Assembly (NCBI RefSeq): GCF_014208105.1
Contig: NZ_JACHMQ010000001.1
Span: 7,006,001 to 7,070,000 of the forward strand
DNA from: Actinomadura coerulea
Lineage (GTDB): Bacteria; Actinomycetota; Actinomycetes; Streptosporangiales; Streptosporangiaceae
Direction of reading: 5' to 3'
DNA length: 64,000 bases
Of the stretch, positions 44,380 to 53,236 are shown one piece after another (the first letter of the stretch is position 1; each line of letters opens with the position of its first letter). Under the pieces are notes generated by a model. It saw only the letters and a list, made by a program, of their open reading frames with translations. It had not been told where the DNA came from and did no database searches. A program made the translations under genes and the position numbers.

Positions 44380-45457
44380 GCTCGGACGACGGGCGCTCAA
44401 CCGGGCGCTGCTGGCCCGCCAGCTCCTGCTGGAACGGCACGCCATGCCCGCGCTGGAGGCGATCGAGCATCTGGTCGGCCTTCAGGCGCAGGCCCCGAAC
44501 CCGCCCCACCTCGGGCTGTGGACCCGGCTCGCGGACTACCGGCTCGACGAGGCCGGGGAGCTGATCGCCGACCGCCGGGCGCTGCGGATGGTCCTGATGC
44601 GGGGAACGCTGCACCTGGTCAGCGCCCGCGACGCCCGCGCGCTGCGGCCGATCACCCAGGTGATCCTCGACAACCACCTGAAGGCGCGGGCGGCCGAACT
44701 GGGGCATCTCGACCTCGCGGCGATCGTCGCGTGGGCGCGGGCCCTGCTGGAGGAGGAGCCGCGCTCCGACAAGGACCTGCGCGCGCTGCTGGCCGAACGG
44801 TGGCCGGACCAGGACCCGGCGCTGCTGGCCTGGGCCGTCCGCTGCCGGCTGCCGCTCGTGCAGGTCCCGCCGCGCGGGATCTGGGGCTCCTCCGGAACCG
44901 CGCGGCACACGACGCTGGAGAACTGGCTCGGCCCCGCGGTGCCCGACCCGTCCCTGGAGGACCTCGTGCGGCGCTACCTGGGGGCGTTCGGGCCCGCGAG
45001 CGTCCAGGACGTCCAGCAGTGGGCCGGGCTGACGCGCCTCGGCGAGGTCGTCGAGCGCCTCGGGCCCGAGCTGGTGGCCTTCCGCGACGAGAACGGCCGG
45101 ACGCTGTACGACCTGCCGGACGCGCCGCGCCCGGGGCCCGGCGCGGAGGCGCCGGTCCGGTTCGTCCCCGACTTCGACAACCTGCTGCTGTCCCACGCCG
45201 ACCGGGCGCGGATCATCTCCGAGGAGCACCGCAAGCGCGTCTTCACCGTCAACGGCATCATCCGCGCGACGTTCCTCGTGGACGGCTTCGTCCACGGCAT
45301 GTGGAAGATCGAGAAGGGGCGGGGCGAGGCGGTGCTGCGGATCGAGCCGTTCGCGCCGGTCCCGGGGCCGGAGCGCGCCGCGCTGGAGGAGGAGGGCCTG
45401 CGCCTGCTCGCCGCCGCCCACCCGAAGGCGAAGTCACACGGCGTGGAGTTCGTCTAG
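44369..45457 (+). CDS. AlkZ-like (HTH_42) DNA glycosylase family protein
   Basis: A 362-residue protein made of tandem winged helices. The catalytic QxQ motif of AlkZ lies at residues 39-41 in EHLVGLQAQAPNPPHLGLW. AlkZ proteins unhook interstrand crosslinks; the Streptomyces sahachiroi member protects against azinomycin, while the AlkX/YcaQ branch acts more broadly. The C-terminal parts VRFVPDFDNLLLSHADR and FTVNGIIRATFLVDGFVHG are typical. It overlaps an upstream TetR and ends within 4 bp of a convergent MarR. Substrate range is unknown. Confidence 0.8.
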   Translation: MTTELGRRALNRALLARQLLLERHAMPALEAIEHLVGLQAQAPNPPHLGLWTRLADYRLDEAGELIADRRALRMVLMRGTLHLVSARDARALRPITQVILDNHLKARAAELGHLDLAAIVAWARALLEEEPRSDKDLRALLAERWPDQDPALLAWAVRCRLPLVQVPPRGIWGSSGTARHTTLENWLGPAVPDPSLEDLVRRYLGAFGPASVQDVQQWAGLTRLGEVVERLGPELVAFRDENGRTLYDLPDAPRPGPGAEAPVRFVPDFDNLLLSHADRARIISEEHRKRVFTVNGIIRATFLVDGFVHGMWKIEKGRGEAVLRIEPFAPVPGPERAALEEEGLRLLAAAHPKAKSHGVEFV

Positions 45458-46041
45458 GCCTCGCGGGCGCACGGCGCCTCGCGGTCCGGGTCGAGGGACC
45501 CGAGCAACGCATGGAGGATCTCGCGGAACTCCAGCACCTGCTCGCGGGTCAGCGGGTCGAACAGGTGCCGCCTGACCTCGGTGACGTGGCCCGGCGCCGC
45601 CTTCGCGAGGACGGCGTAGCCCTCGTCGGTCAGCCGGGCGATCGTGGTGCGCCGGTCGGAGGCGGGCTTGCACCGGCTCACCCAGCCGGCCTCCTCCAGC
45701 CGGTTCACCGCGTGCGACAGGCGGCTCGGGGACGAGTGGACGATCTCGGCGAGCCCGGTCATCGTCAGCGCGCGGCCGGGCGCCTCCGACAGCATCGCCA
45801 GGATCATGTAGTAGGCGTGCGGCAGGCCCGAGTCGCGCTGGAGCTGGCGGTCGAGGGCCTCGCCGAGCAGCCGGGACGTCCACAGGAAGGCGCGCCAGGT
45901 CTCCTGCTCGTCGTCGTCGAGCCAGTGGGGCTCGGGCGCCGTCTCCCCGGGCGCCGTCTCGCCGGTGGTCGTCTCGCCGGTGGTCGCGGGGGCCTTCGTC
46001 TCTTCGGTGGTCGTCGCGTCGCCGGTCATCGTCTCGGCCAT
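45454..46041 (-). CDS. MarR family regulator of the extradiol dioxygenase
   Basis: A 195-residue regulator with an extra N-terminal tail of Thr/Glu/Gly/Ala repeats (ATTGETTTGETAPGETAPE) before the core winged helix (LTMTGLAEIVHSSPSRLSHA, VNRLEEAGWVSRCKPASDRR). It is divergent from the dioxygenase gene, and three TTGA-N4-TCAA sites lie between. A single Cys in the wing could be redox-sensitive. The repeat tail is encoded by near-identical 12- to 18-bp DNA units and is probably variable. Confidence 0.85.
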   Translation of the reverse strand: MAETMTGDATTTEETKAPATTGETTTGETAPGETAPEPHWLDDDEQETWRAFLWTSRLLGEALDRQLQRDSGLPHAYYMILAMLSEAPGRALTMTGLAEIVHSSPSRLSHAVNRLEEAGWVSRCKPASDRRTTIARLTDEGYAVLAKAAPGHVTEVRRHLFDPLTREQVLEFREILHALLGSLDPDREAPCAREA

Positions 46042-46061
46042 GCCTCCACTCTACCCGGCAT

Positions 46062-46115
46062 TTGAACCCTCAAGACTTGAAAGTTCAACGAAGTCGAGTA
46101 TGGTTGAACTCTCAA
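46062..46115. promoter_or_regulatory. Three TTGA-N4-TCAA operator sites
   Basis: TTGA-ACCC-TCAA (46062-46073), TTGA-AAGT-TCAA (46077-46088) and TTGA-ACTC-TCAA (46104-46115), all between divergent MarR and dioxygenase starts. Confidence 0.75.
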
Positions 46116-46131
46116 ATAAGGGGAGGACGGA

Positions 46132-46894
46132 CATGACCAGGATGCCGGTGCTCTATCTCAGCCACGGCGCGCCTCCGCTGGCCGACGACGCCAGGTGGAC
46201 CGCCGAGCTGGCCCGCTGGTCGGCGGAACTGCCGAAACCGGAGGCGATCCTCATGGTGTCGGCGCACTGGGAGGAGGCGCCGCTGAGCATCGGCGCCACC
46301 CGGCCGGTGCCGCTCGTGTACGACTTCTGGGGCTTCCCCGAGCGCTACTACACCGTCCGGTACGACGCGCCCGGCGCGCCCGCCCTCGCGGACGACCTGC
46401 GCAAGCTCATTCCCGGAGTCCACCAGGACGAGGAGCGCGGGCTCGACCACGGCGCGTACGTCCCGCTCGTGGAGATGTATCCGGACGCCGACGTCCCCGT
46501 GCTGCAGATGTCGATGCCCACCCTGGAGCCCGAGCGCCTCTTCGAGGTCGGGCGGAGCCTCGCGCCGCTGCGCGACAAGGGCGTCCTCATCGTCGGGAGC
46601 GGTTTCACCACGCACAACCTGCGGGAGATGCGCCCGGATCCGGACGCCGCGCCGCCCGCGTGGTCGGCGGAGTTCGACGAGTGGACGGACCGGGCCGTGC
46701 GGGGCGGCGACGTCGACGCGCTGCTCGACTTCCGCGCCAAGGCCCCGGCCGCGCGCATCGCGCACCCGCAGACGGAGCACTTCGCGCCGCTGTTCGTGGC
46801 GCTCGGCGCCGACGCCGACGCCGCCTCGGGGCGGCGGTCGGTCATCGACGGCTACTGGCTCGGACTGGCCAAGCGGTCGTTCCAGTTCGGCTGA
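46132..46894 (+). CDS. DODA-type extradiol ring-cleavage dioxygenase
   Basis: A 254-residue LigB-fold enzyme of the class III extradiol dioxygenases, closest to YgiD-like 4,5-DOPA dioxygenases. Likely metal ligands are His11 in LYLSHGAPP and the His in MVSAHWEEAPL; further active-site His are in GLDHGAYVPL and HPQTEHFAPLF. It cleaves a catechol ring with oxygen. A good ribosome binding site (GGGGAGGA) precedes ATG 46132. Controlled, by context, through the divergent MarR that may sense phenolic or quinone compounds. Confidence 0.9.
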
Positions 46895-46900
46895 CGGAGG

Positions 46901-47755
46901 TCAGTCGGTCCGGACGGGCACGTTCATCCCCGCGAAACCGGTGCGCCAGGACGCGACCCGCGGCTTCCACCCGAGGCTCAGCGCCTTGGCGTTGGACGCG
47001 GGACGGCCCGTCGCCGCCGCGTGCTTGCCGGCGCTGCCCGGGCTGGGCGCGCCGAGCGCCGCGCTGTAGACCGGCAGCCAGTCCGCCGTGGTCGCCGGCT
47101 CGTCGTCGACGACGTTGACGACCCCGGCGGGCCAGTCCAGGGCGGCGAGCGCCGCCGACGCCGCGTCGTCGGCGTGCACGAACGACGTCCAGGACGGCGC
47201 CTCGCGCAGGACGCCCGCCCGCACCCGCTCGGCGATCGCGCCGTCGGGCGCGTACCAGGTGCCGGGGCCGTAGAGCGCCCCGTACCGCAGGACGACGCCG
47301 TGCGGCATCTCCGAGACCGCCTCCTCCAGCGCCGCGATGCCCGCGTAGGGCGGCAGGTGCGAGTCGAGCGGGTCGGTCTCGACGGCGGGCGCGTCGCCCG
47401 GCACGTACAGCCAGGCGATGCTCTGCGCGACCATGGTCCGCACGCCGGCGGCCTTCGCCGCGTCGACCAGGTTGCGGGTGCCCACGATCCGCAGGCGCGA
47501 GTTGGCCTCGAAGTCCTCGGCGCTGAGGTCGGTGAGCTGGTGGACCACCGCGTCGGGGCGCTCGGCGGCCATGGCCTCGCGCACCGCGGCCGCGTCGAGC
47601 ACGTCCAGCACGACCGGCGCGGCCCCGAGGTCGCGGATCATGCCGGTGCGCTCGGTCCGGCGCGTCGTCCCTGCGACCTCGTGGCCCGCCTGGACGAGCA
47701 GCGGGATCAGCCGGCGGCCGACTACTCCGGTCGCTCCGGCGAGGAGAATCTTCAA
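46901..47755 (-). CDS. NAD(P)-binding epimerase/dehydratase-like protein
   Basis: A 284-residue extended SDR-like protein with KILLAGATGVVGRRLIPLLV at the N terminus (GxxGxxG) and RYGALYGPGTWYAPDG further on. The usual YxxxK is not obvious (PYAGIAALEEA), so it may be an atypical member that binds NAD(P)H without epimerase chemistry. TTG 47755 is the start: it follows GGAGG at 7 nt and no ATG fits. Convergent with the dioxygenase gene. Confidence 0.8.
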   Translation of the reverse strand: MKILLAGATGVVGRRLIPLLVQAGHEVAGTTRRTERTGMIRDLGAAPVVLDVLDAAAVREAMAAERPDAVVHQLTDLSAEDFEANSRLRIVGTRNLVDAAKAAGVRTMVAQSIAWLYVPGDAPAVETDPLDSHLPPYAGIAALEEAVSEMPHGVVLRYGALYGPGTWYAPDGAIAERVRAGVLREAPSWTSFVHADDAASAALAALDWPAGVVNVVDDEPATTADWLPVYSAALGAPSPGSAGKHAAATGRPASNAKALSLGWKPRVASWRTGFAGMNVPVRTD

Positions 47756-48007
47756 GGGGGTACCTCCGCGACTTTCACGCCATCGTGCATCGTCTGCTGT
47801 GGGCTGTGCCAGCACTGGTCACGCCCGGCGTTCCGCATGGACACCCCCCTGCGTCCGGCCGGACGAAGTCGGACGGGCCACACCGCCCCCCGGCGGCTCG
47901 TCCGCCATGAGCGTACCGCCGGGAAGCGCCCGAACGCGTTTCGCGTGCGCCGCGGGCGAGAATTCTTGTTCTCTGACGGGATTCGGCACGCGAGGGATCG
48001 GCGGCAC
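47756..48007. other. Divergent intergenic region before the macrodomain gene
   Basis: About 250 bp between divergent starts. It contains the GGAGG site of the epimerase-like gene at the left edge and no clear palindrome, hairpin or small gene. Confidence 0.4.
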
Positions 48008-48520
48008 ATGAAGATCACTCTTGTCCACGGCGACATCACCGAGCAGAGGGTGGGCGCGGTCGTGAACGCGGCGAACTCGTCGCTGCTGGGCGGGGGCGGG
48101 GTGGACGGCGCGATCCACCGCAGGGGCGGCCCGGAGATCCTGGAGGAGTGCCGCAGGCTCCGCTCGTCCCACTACGGCGGCGGCCTGCCGACCGGCCAGG
48201 CGGTGGCGACGAAGGCCGGGCTGCTGCCCGCCGCGTGGGTGATCCACACCGTCGGCCCCGTGTACTCCTCCTCCGAGGACCGCTCCCACCAGCTCGCCTC
48301 CTGCTACCGCGAGTCGCTCCGCATCGCCGACGAGCTGGGCGTCGACTCGATCGCCTTCCCCGCCGTGTCGGCCGGCATCTACGGCTGGCCCATGGACGAC
48401 GCCGCCCGCATCGCGGTCGGCACCGTCCGGGCCACACCGACGCAGGTGATGGACGCCCGCTTCGTCCTGTTCACCGAGGCCGCCTACGACGCCTTCGAGC
48501 GCGTCGTGGGAGCGCTCTAG
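48008..48520 (+). CDS. Macrodomain O-acetyl-ADP-ribose deacetylase-like protein
   Basis: A 170-residue macrodomain of the YmdB/MacroD type. The ADP-ribose site is seen in VHGDITEQRVGAVVNAANSS and LLGGGGVDGAIHRRGG (catalytic Asn-Asn-Gly-Asp arrangement), with the AVSAGIYGWP phosphate loop. It hydrolyses O-acetyl-ADP-ribose or removes mono-ADP-ribose from protein. No ADP-ribosyltransferase gene is nearby. ATG 48008 directly precedes the first strand. Confidence 0.9.
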   Translation: MKITLVHGDITEQRVGAVVNAANSSLLGGGGVDGAIHRRGGPEILEECRRLRSSHYGGGLPTGQAVATKAGLLPAAWVIHTVGPVYSSSEDRSHQLASCYRESLRIADELGVDSIAFPAVSAGIYGWPMDDAARIAVGTVRATPTQVMDARFVLFTEAAYDAFERVVGAL

Positions 48521-48537
48521 CGTTCACCGGGGACCTC

Positions 48538-49011
48538 TCAGCCCTCGTCGTCCTCCTTCGGCGGCGGCACCACCAGGACCGGGCGGTGGGCATGGTGCAG
48601 CACGCGGGTGGAAACGCTGCCCAGGATCACCGACCGGGCCCCCGCAAGGCCGCGCGAGCCGGTGACGACGAGGGAGGCGTTCAGCTCCTCCGCGACGTCC
48701 ACGATCGCGGCCCACACCGGCCCGCCGCCGCGCTCGGCGCGCACCGCGACGTCGGTCAGCCCCGCCTTGGCGGCGATGTCGGCGCCCTGCCGGGCGAGCC
48801 GCTCCGCCTGCTTCTCCTCCTCGTACTGCTCGCCCTCGTCGATCCTTCCCGCCACGGGCACCGCGGCGGCCAGCGGCGCCCAGGAGATCTGGGTGAGCAG
48901 CGGCTCCCACACCGTCATGATCACGGTCGGCCCGGCGCGCAGGTGCCGGGCGACGTACTCCACGGCCGCCCGCGCGTCGTCGGAACCGTCGTATGCGATG
49001 AGAACTGTCAT
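48538..49011 (-). CDS. Universal stress protein UspA family
   Basis: A 157-residue single-domain Usp. VLIAYDGSDDARAAVEYVA at the N terminus and the ATP-binding motif GSRGLAGARSVILGSVSTRV near the C terminus indicate a nucleotide-binding Usp like those of mycobacteria. Role is in stress survival; partner unknown. It is convergent with the macrodomain gene. Confidence 0.9.
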   Translation of the reverse strand: MTVLIAYDGSDDARAAVEYVARHLRAGPTVIMTVWEPLLTQISWAPLAAAVPVAGRIDEGEQYEEEKQAERLARQGADIAAKAGLTDVAVRAERGGGPVWAAIVDVAEELNASLVVTGSRGLAGARSVILGSVSTRVLHHAHRPVLVVPPPKEDDEG

Positions 49012-49090
49012 GCGGTCAACTTCTCCACGCCCGCGCGCCGCGAACGCGAACGCGGAGGTCAGTGGCGAATCTCTCAGCCGCGCGGCCCCG

Positions 49091-49879
49091 TCAGCCGCGG
49101 GACGGGCCGCGGCCGGTGCCGGGCGGGCCCGCGAAGGCCTGCGCGACGTCCAGCCAGCGGTCGGCGTCGGGGCCGGTCGCGGTGAGGTCCAGGCCGGCGC
49201 GGTGGCGGCGCTGGGTCACCGCGTGGCAGAAGTCGAGGGCGGGGCCGGTGACCGACTGGCGGGCGTCCGGCGGCCCCCAGGCCCACTCGTCGCCGTCCGG
49301 GCCCCGCAGGACGACGCGGAACTCCTCGGCGGGAGGCTCCAGGCCCCGGTTCCGGAACGCGAAGTCGCGGGTGCGGACGCCGATGTGCGCGACGTGCCGG
49401 AGGCGGGACGTGGGCGCGCGGCGCTCGCCGAGCGCGTCGGCGACGTCCTCGCCGTGCGCCCAGGTCTCCATGAGCCGCGCGGTCGCCATGGACGCGGCGC
49501 TCATCGGCGGGCCGAACCAGGGCAGGCGGGTGCCCGGCGGCACGGCGGCGAGGGCGTCCACCATCCGCCGGCGCCCCTCCCGCCAGCGGGCGAGCAGGCG
49601 GGCGGGCTCCTCCCGGGCGCCCTCCCGCGCGCCGGCCTCCACGTAGCCGCCGGGGTCGGCCAGGGCCTCCTCGACGATCCCCGCGAACGCGGCGGCGTCG
49701 GTGGCCGCGACGGACGCCTGCGCGTCCGTCCAGGCGAGGTGCGCGATCTGGTGCGCGATCGTCCAGCCCTCGGCGGGGGTCGGGTCCGCCCAGCGCCCGG
49801 GGGCCAGCGGCACGACCAGGGCGTCGACGGAGTCGCCCTCGGCGGCGAGGTCGGCGAGCAGGAGCTTCAGGTCCGGCAT
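49091..49879 (-). CDS. TIGR03084-type maleylpyruvate isomerase-fold protein
   Basis: A 262-residue protein with an N-terminal DinB-like maleylpyruvate isomerase domain (PTPAEGWTIAHQIAHLAWTD and METWAHGEDVADALG contain the metal His) and a C-terminal domain (FRVVLRGPDGDEWAWGPPDA). The layout matches the TIGR03084 family, which often lies beside acyl-CoA genes in actinobacteria, as here. The reaction is unknown; mycothiol may be the cofactor. It lies 54 bp downstream of the acyl-CoA synthetase on the same strand. Confidence 0.85.
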   Translation of the reverse strand: MPDLKLLLADLAAEGDSVDALVVPLAPGRWADPTPAEGWTIAHQIAHLAWTDAQASVAATDAAAFAGIVEEALADPGGYVEAGAREGAREEPARLLARWREGRRRMVDALAAVPPGTRLPWFGPPMSAASMATARLMETWAHGEDVADALGERRAPTSRLRHVAHIGVRTRDFAFRNRGLEPPAEEFRVVLRGPDGDEWAWGPPDARQSVTGPALDFCHAVTQRRHRAGLDLTATGPDADRWLDVAQAFAGPPGTGRGPSRG

Positions 49880-49933
49880 CCCGCAATGATCCCGTGCCGC
49901 GGGGCGCCCGGTACAGGGCCGGACGGGACGCGT

Positions 49934-51550
49934 TCAGCCGAGCAGCTCGCGCGCGGCGGCGTAGTCGGCCTTGCCGTTCGGCAGCCGCAGCCCGCGGTCG
50001 GTCCGCACGAACGCCTTCGGGATCTTGTAGCGGGCCAGCTGGGCGGCGCAACCGGCGCGCAGCTCGTCGTCGGAGGGGGCGCCGGACGGGCCGACCACCG
50101 CGACGATCTCCGTCCCCCAGCGCTCGCTCGGCCGGCCGACCACGAGCGCGTCGGCGACGCCGGGCAGGCCGCGCAGGACGGTCTCGACCTCCTCCGCGAA
50201 CACCTTCTCGCCGCCGGTGTTGATCGTGGTGGCCTCGCGCCCGTGCACCTCGACGGTGCCGTCGGCGAGGAGCCGGGCCCGGTCGCCCGCGACGACGAGG
50301 CGCTCGCCGTCCAGGGTGAGGAAGGTGGACGCCGTCTTCCCCGGGTCGCCGAGGTAGCCGAGCGGGATCGCGTCGCCGCCCTTGGCCAGCCAGCCGAGCT
50401 CGTCCTCGCCGGGCGCGAGCCGCCGGGACCTGTCCGCGCTGAGCACGGCCGTGCCCGGTGCCGCGCGGAACGTCCGCGCGGCCGGGCCGTGCCGGGTGAC
50501 CTGGAACCCGCTCTCGGAGGATCCGAGGACGTCCACGAGCCGGGCGTGGGGGAGCAGTTCGAGGAGCCGCGCCTTCACGCCGGGGCTGATGCCCGCGGCG
50601 GAGTTGATCAGCGTCCGCAGCGAGCCCAGGTCGTGCGGGCGCGCCTCCAGGGCCGCGACGATCGGGCGGGCGAACGCGTCCCCGACCAGCGGCATCCGGG
50701 TGGCGCGCTCGCGCTCGGCGGTGGCCATCAGGTCGGCGGCGTCCAGGCCGTCCACCCGGTCGGGGAACACCACGCAGCCGCCGCCGCACCAGCCGCCGAG
50801 CGCCGACCACGTGCCCCCGCCGTGCATGAGCGGCGGCCCGACCAGCACGCGGACGTCGCCGCGGACGGCCCGTTCGACGGCCTCGCCGAGGTCGGTGACG
50901 GGCGTGCCGTCGCGGCGCCGCATGCCGAGCGGGCCGGTCATCAGGTCGCCGATCCGCCACAGCACGCCCTTCGGGAGCCCCGTCGTGCCCCCTGTGTAGA
51001 GGATGTGCAGGTCGTGCGGGCTCGGACGGCCCGGGAGGGGCTCGCAGGACGCCTTGGCGAGCGCGTCCTCGTAGTCGAGCGCGCCGGGGAGGAGGGCGGT
51101 GCCCGAATCGTCCGCCACCTGGAGCAGGAGCGGGCCGGTGCCGAGCCTGTCGGCCACCCGGCCGATCGCGTCCGCGAACCGCGCGTGGTAGAGGACGGCG
51201 GCCGGCCGGGCGTCGGTGAACAGCTGGGCCAGCTCGTCGTCCACGTACCGGTAGTTGACGTTGAACGGCGCGACCCGGGCCTTGTGCGCGCCGACCAGGC
51301 CCTCCAGGTACTCGGGCCCGTTGTGCAGGTAGAGGGCGAGATGGTCGTGGGGCGACTCCCACGGCTCGGGCGCCTTGCCGTCGCCGTCCCGCGGGTGCGC
51401 GCCGAGGCCGTGGGCGTGCAGGACGTTCGCCAGCCGCCGCGTCCGGTCGGCGACCTCGCGCCAGGTGGCCCGGCGCTCGCGCCACACCAGGCACTCGCGG
51501 TCGGGGATCGCGGCGGCGATGGCCTCGTGCAGGGTCGCCAGGTCGAGCAT
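49934..51550 (-). CDS. Acyl-CoA synthetase (AMP-forming)
   Basis: A 538-residue ANL-superfamily enzyme that activates a carboxylic acid with ATP and CoA. The P-loop-like motif HILYTGGTTGLPKGVLW is near residue 180, and the C-terminal domain has GDRARLLADGTVEVHGRE and KIPKAFVRTDRGLRLPNGKADY with the catalytic Lys. It resembles mycobacterial FadD-type steroid or fatty acid CoA ligases. ATG 51550 has GGAGG at 7 nt; GTG 51556 is too close to it. Probably one unit with the TIGR03084 gene. Confidence 0.9.
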   Translation of the reverse strand: MLDLATLHEAIAAAIPDRECLVWRERRATWREVADRTRRLANVLHAHGLGAHPRDGDGKAPEPWESPHDHLALYLHNGPEYLEGLVGAHKARVAPFNVNYRYVDDELAQLFTDARPAAVLYHARFADAIGRVADRLGTGPLLLQVADDSGTALLPGALDYEDALAKASCEPLPGRPSPHDLHILYTGGTTGLPKGVLWRIGDLMTGPLGMRRRDGTPVTDLGEAVERAVRGDVRVLVGPPLMHGGGTWSALGGWCGGGCVVFPDRVDGLDAADLMATAERERATRMPLVGDAFARPIVAALEARPHDLGSLRTLINSAAGISPGVKARLLELLPHARLVDVLGSSESGFQVTRHGPAARTFRAAPGTAVLSADRSRRLAPGEDELGWLAKGGDAIPLGYLGDPGKTASTFLTLDGERLVVAGDRARLLADGTVEVHGREATTINTGGEKVFAEEVETVLRGLPGVADALVVGRPSERWGTEIVAVVGPSGAPSDDELRAGCAAQLARYKIPKAFVRTDRGLRLPNGKADYAAARELLG

Positions 51551-51634
51551 CGGCACTCCTCCGGGGGACGGGGCGTCGGCAGCACCGTAACCGATGACTT
51601 ACCGAATCTGGTTCAGTGGGTGGGATCTCGTGAA

Positions 51635-52471
51635 GTGAACGACAATTACCCCGTGCCCCCTGTTTTGAGGCCGCGGGGGGAGGTGACCCGCGGCACGACC
51701 GCCCCCAACCGGCTGCGCCGGATCGACCGCTGGATCGCCGCCACCCAGGCCGCCGCGCTGCGCTCCGCCGCGCGGCCGCTGGCCGTCGACCTCGGCTACG
51801 GCGCGTCCCCGGTCACCACCTTCGAGCTGTACTCGCGGCTCCGCCCGGTGTCGCCGCGCCTGGAGGTCGTCGGCATCGAGATCGAGCCCGCCCGGGTCGC
51901 CGCAGGGGTCGCCTTCGCCGCCGCGACCGGCCCCCACGAAGGGCTGTCGTTCCGGCGCGGCGGCTTCGAGCTGCCGGTGCCGCGCCCGCCGGTGCTGGTG
52001 CGGGCGTTCAACGTGCTGCGGCAGTACGACGAGGCGGCGGCGTGGCAGGCCTGGGACGATCTGCGCGCGCGCCTCGCCCCGTCCGGCGTCCTGGTCGAGG
52101 GGACGTGCGACGAGATCGGCCGCCGCGCCGTCTGGGTGACGCTCACCGGGGACGGCCCCCGGACCATCACGTTCGCCGCCCATGTGCGCTCGCTCGACCG
52201 GCCGTCCGCGCTGGCCGAGCGGCTGCCCAAGACGCTGATCCACCGGAACGTCCCCGGCGAGCCCGTCCACGAGTTCCTGACCGCGTTCGACCGCTGCTGG
52301 GCGACCGCGGCGCCGCACTCGGCGTTCGGCCCCCGCACGCGCTGGGTCGAGGCGGTGTCGCTCCTGGCGCGAAACCACCCCGTCTTGGCGCGGCCCCCGT
52401 ACGGCGGCCGGAACCGTTGGCGCCTCGGCGAGGTCACTCTTCCCTGGAGCGCCGTCGCGCCCTCGCGGTGA
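51635..52471 (+). CDS. Class I SAM-dependent methyltransferase-like protein
   Basis: A 278-residue protein with a SAM-site-like region RPLAVDLGYGASPVTTFELY and VVGIEIEPARVAAGVAFA, and later VLVRAFNVLRQYDEAAAW. It is conserved in actinobacteria next to mshA-region genes, but the substrate is unknown. The start is uncertain: GTG 51635 gives the longest credible frame, while GTG 51653 is also possible. Its stop codon is in a 19-bp duplicated block that continues into the 3' end of the convergent SDR gene. Confidence 0.7.
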   Translation: MNDNYPVPPVLRPRGEVTRGTTAPNRLRRIDRWIAATQAAALRSAARPLAVDLGYGASPVTTFELYSRLRPVSPRLEVVGIEIEPARVAAGVAFAAATGPHEGLSFRRGGFELPVPRPPVLVRAFNVLRQYDEAAAWQAWDDLRARLAPSGVLVEGTCDEIGRRAVWVTLTGDGPRTITFAAHVRSLDRPSALAERLPKTLIHRNVPGEPVHEFLTAFDRCWATAAPHSAFGPRTRWVEAVSLLARNHPVLARPPYGGRNRWRLGEVTLPWSAVAPSR

Positions 52472-52495
52472 GGCTTCCTACTCGCGGTGAAGCTT
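52462..52495 (+). repeat. 19-bp tandem duplication joining two convergent stop codons
   Basis: CTCGCGGTGAGGCTTCCTA (52462-52480) contains the TGA of the methyltransferase. CTCGCGGTGAAGCTT (52481-52495) repeats it and lies in the last codons of the convergent SDR gene, whose stop is at 52478-52480. Confidence 0.7.
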
Positions 52496-53236
52496 GTGCG
52501 GGGCGGCCTGGACGCGCGGCTGGACGTCGATGCGGTCGATGTTGACGTGCGGCGGGCGGGTGACGGCCCAGGCCACGCAGTCCGCGACGTCGTCGGCGAC
52601 CAGCGGTTCGGGGACGCCCTCGTACGGCTTGGCGGCCTTCTCCTCGTCCCCGCGGAAGCGGACCAGCGAGAACTCCTCGGTCCTCACCAGGCCCGGAGCG
52701 ATCTCGGTGACCCGGACGGGCTCGGAGACCAGTTCCAGGCGCAGCACCTCGTTGACCGCGTAGGCGGCGTGCTTGGCCGCGTTGTACCCGCCGCCGCCCT
52801 CGTAGGGGACGTGCCCGGCCAGCGAGGTGATGTTGACGACGTGGCCCGCGCCGCTCTCGACCAGCTTCGGCAGGATCGCCTTGGTGACGCGGACCAGGCC
52901 GATGACGTTGCTCTCGTACATCGACCGCCAGTCGTCCAGGTCGGCGGTCGCGACGCTGTCCAGGCCGAGCGCCCCGCCGGCGTTGTTCACCAGGACGTGG
53001 CAGGCGCCGACGGCCGCCGCGAGCCCGTCCACCGACTCCTGCGAGGTCACGTCCAGGGTGAAGGCCGCCACCCTCCCCGCGCCCGGCACGCTCTCGGCGA
53101 TCTCCGCGGCCAGGGCGTCGAGGCGGTCGCGCCGCCGCGCGGCGAGCACGACGTTGAACCCCTCGGCCGCCAGGCGCCTCGCCGTGGCGGCGCCGATGCC
53201 GCTGCTTGCTCCGGTCACTATCGCCGTCTTGCGCAT
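52478..53236 (-). CDS. Short-chain dehydrogenase/reductase
   Basis: A 252-residue classical SDR. The cofactor motif TGASSGIG is at residues 8-15, NNAG near 90, the catalytic Ser in VVNITSLAGH and the Tyr-Lys pair in GGGYNAAKHAAYAVNE. The basic residues after the second strand (LAARRRDRLD) favour NADP(H). Substrate unknown. It is convergent with the methyltransferase-like gene and divergent from mshA. Confidence 0.9.
   Translation of the reverse strand: MRKTAIVTGASSGIGAATARRLAAEGFNVVLAARRRDRLDALAAEIAESVPGAGRVAAFTLDVTSQESVDGLAAAVGACHVLVNNAGGALGLDSVATADLDDWRSMYESNVIGLVRVTKAILPKLVESGAGHVVNITSLAGHVPYEGGGGYNAAKHAAYAVNEVLRLELVSEPVRVTEIAPGLVRTEEFSLVRFRGDEEKAAKPYEGVPEPLVADDVADCVAWAVTRPPHVNIDRIDVQPRVQAAPHKLHRE

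Noticed and set aside
48608..51634. Upstream part of a 1287-codon forward frame
   Set aside because: It is antisense to UspA, TIGR03084 and acyl-CoA synthetase genes. Only its last 278 codons are protein-like and are annotated as the methyltransferase-like gene.
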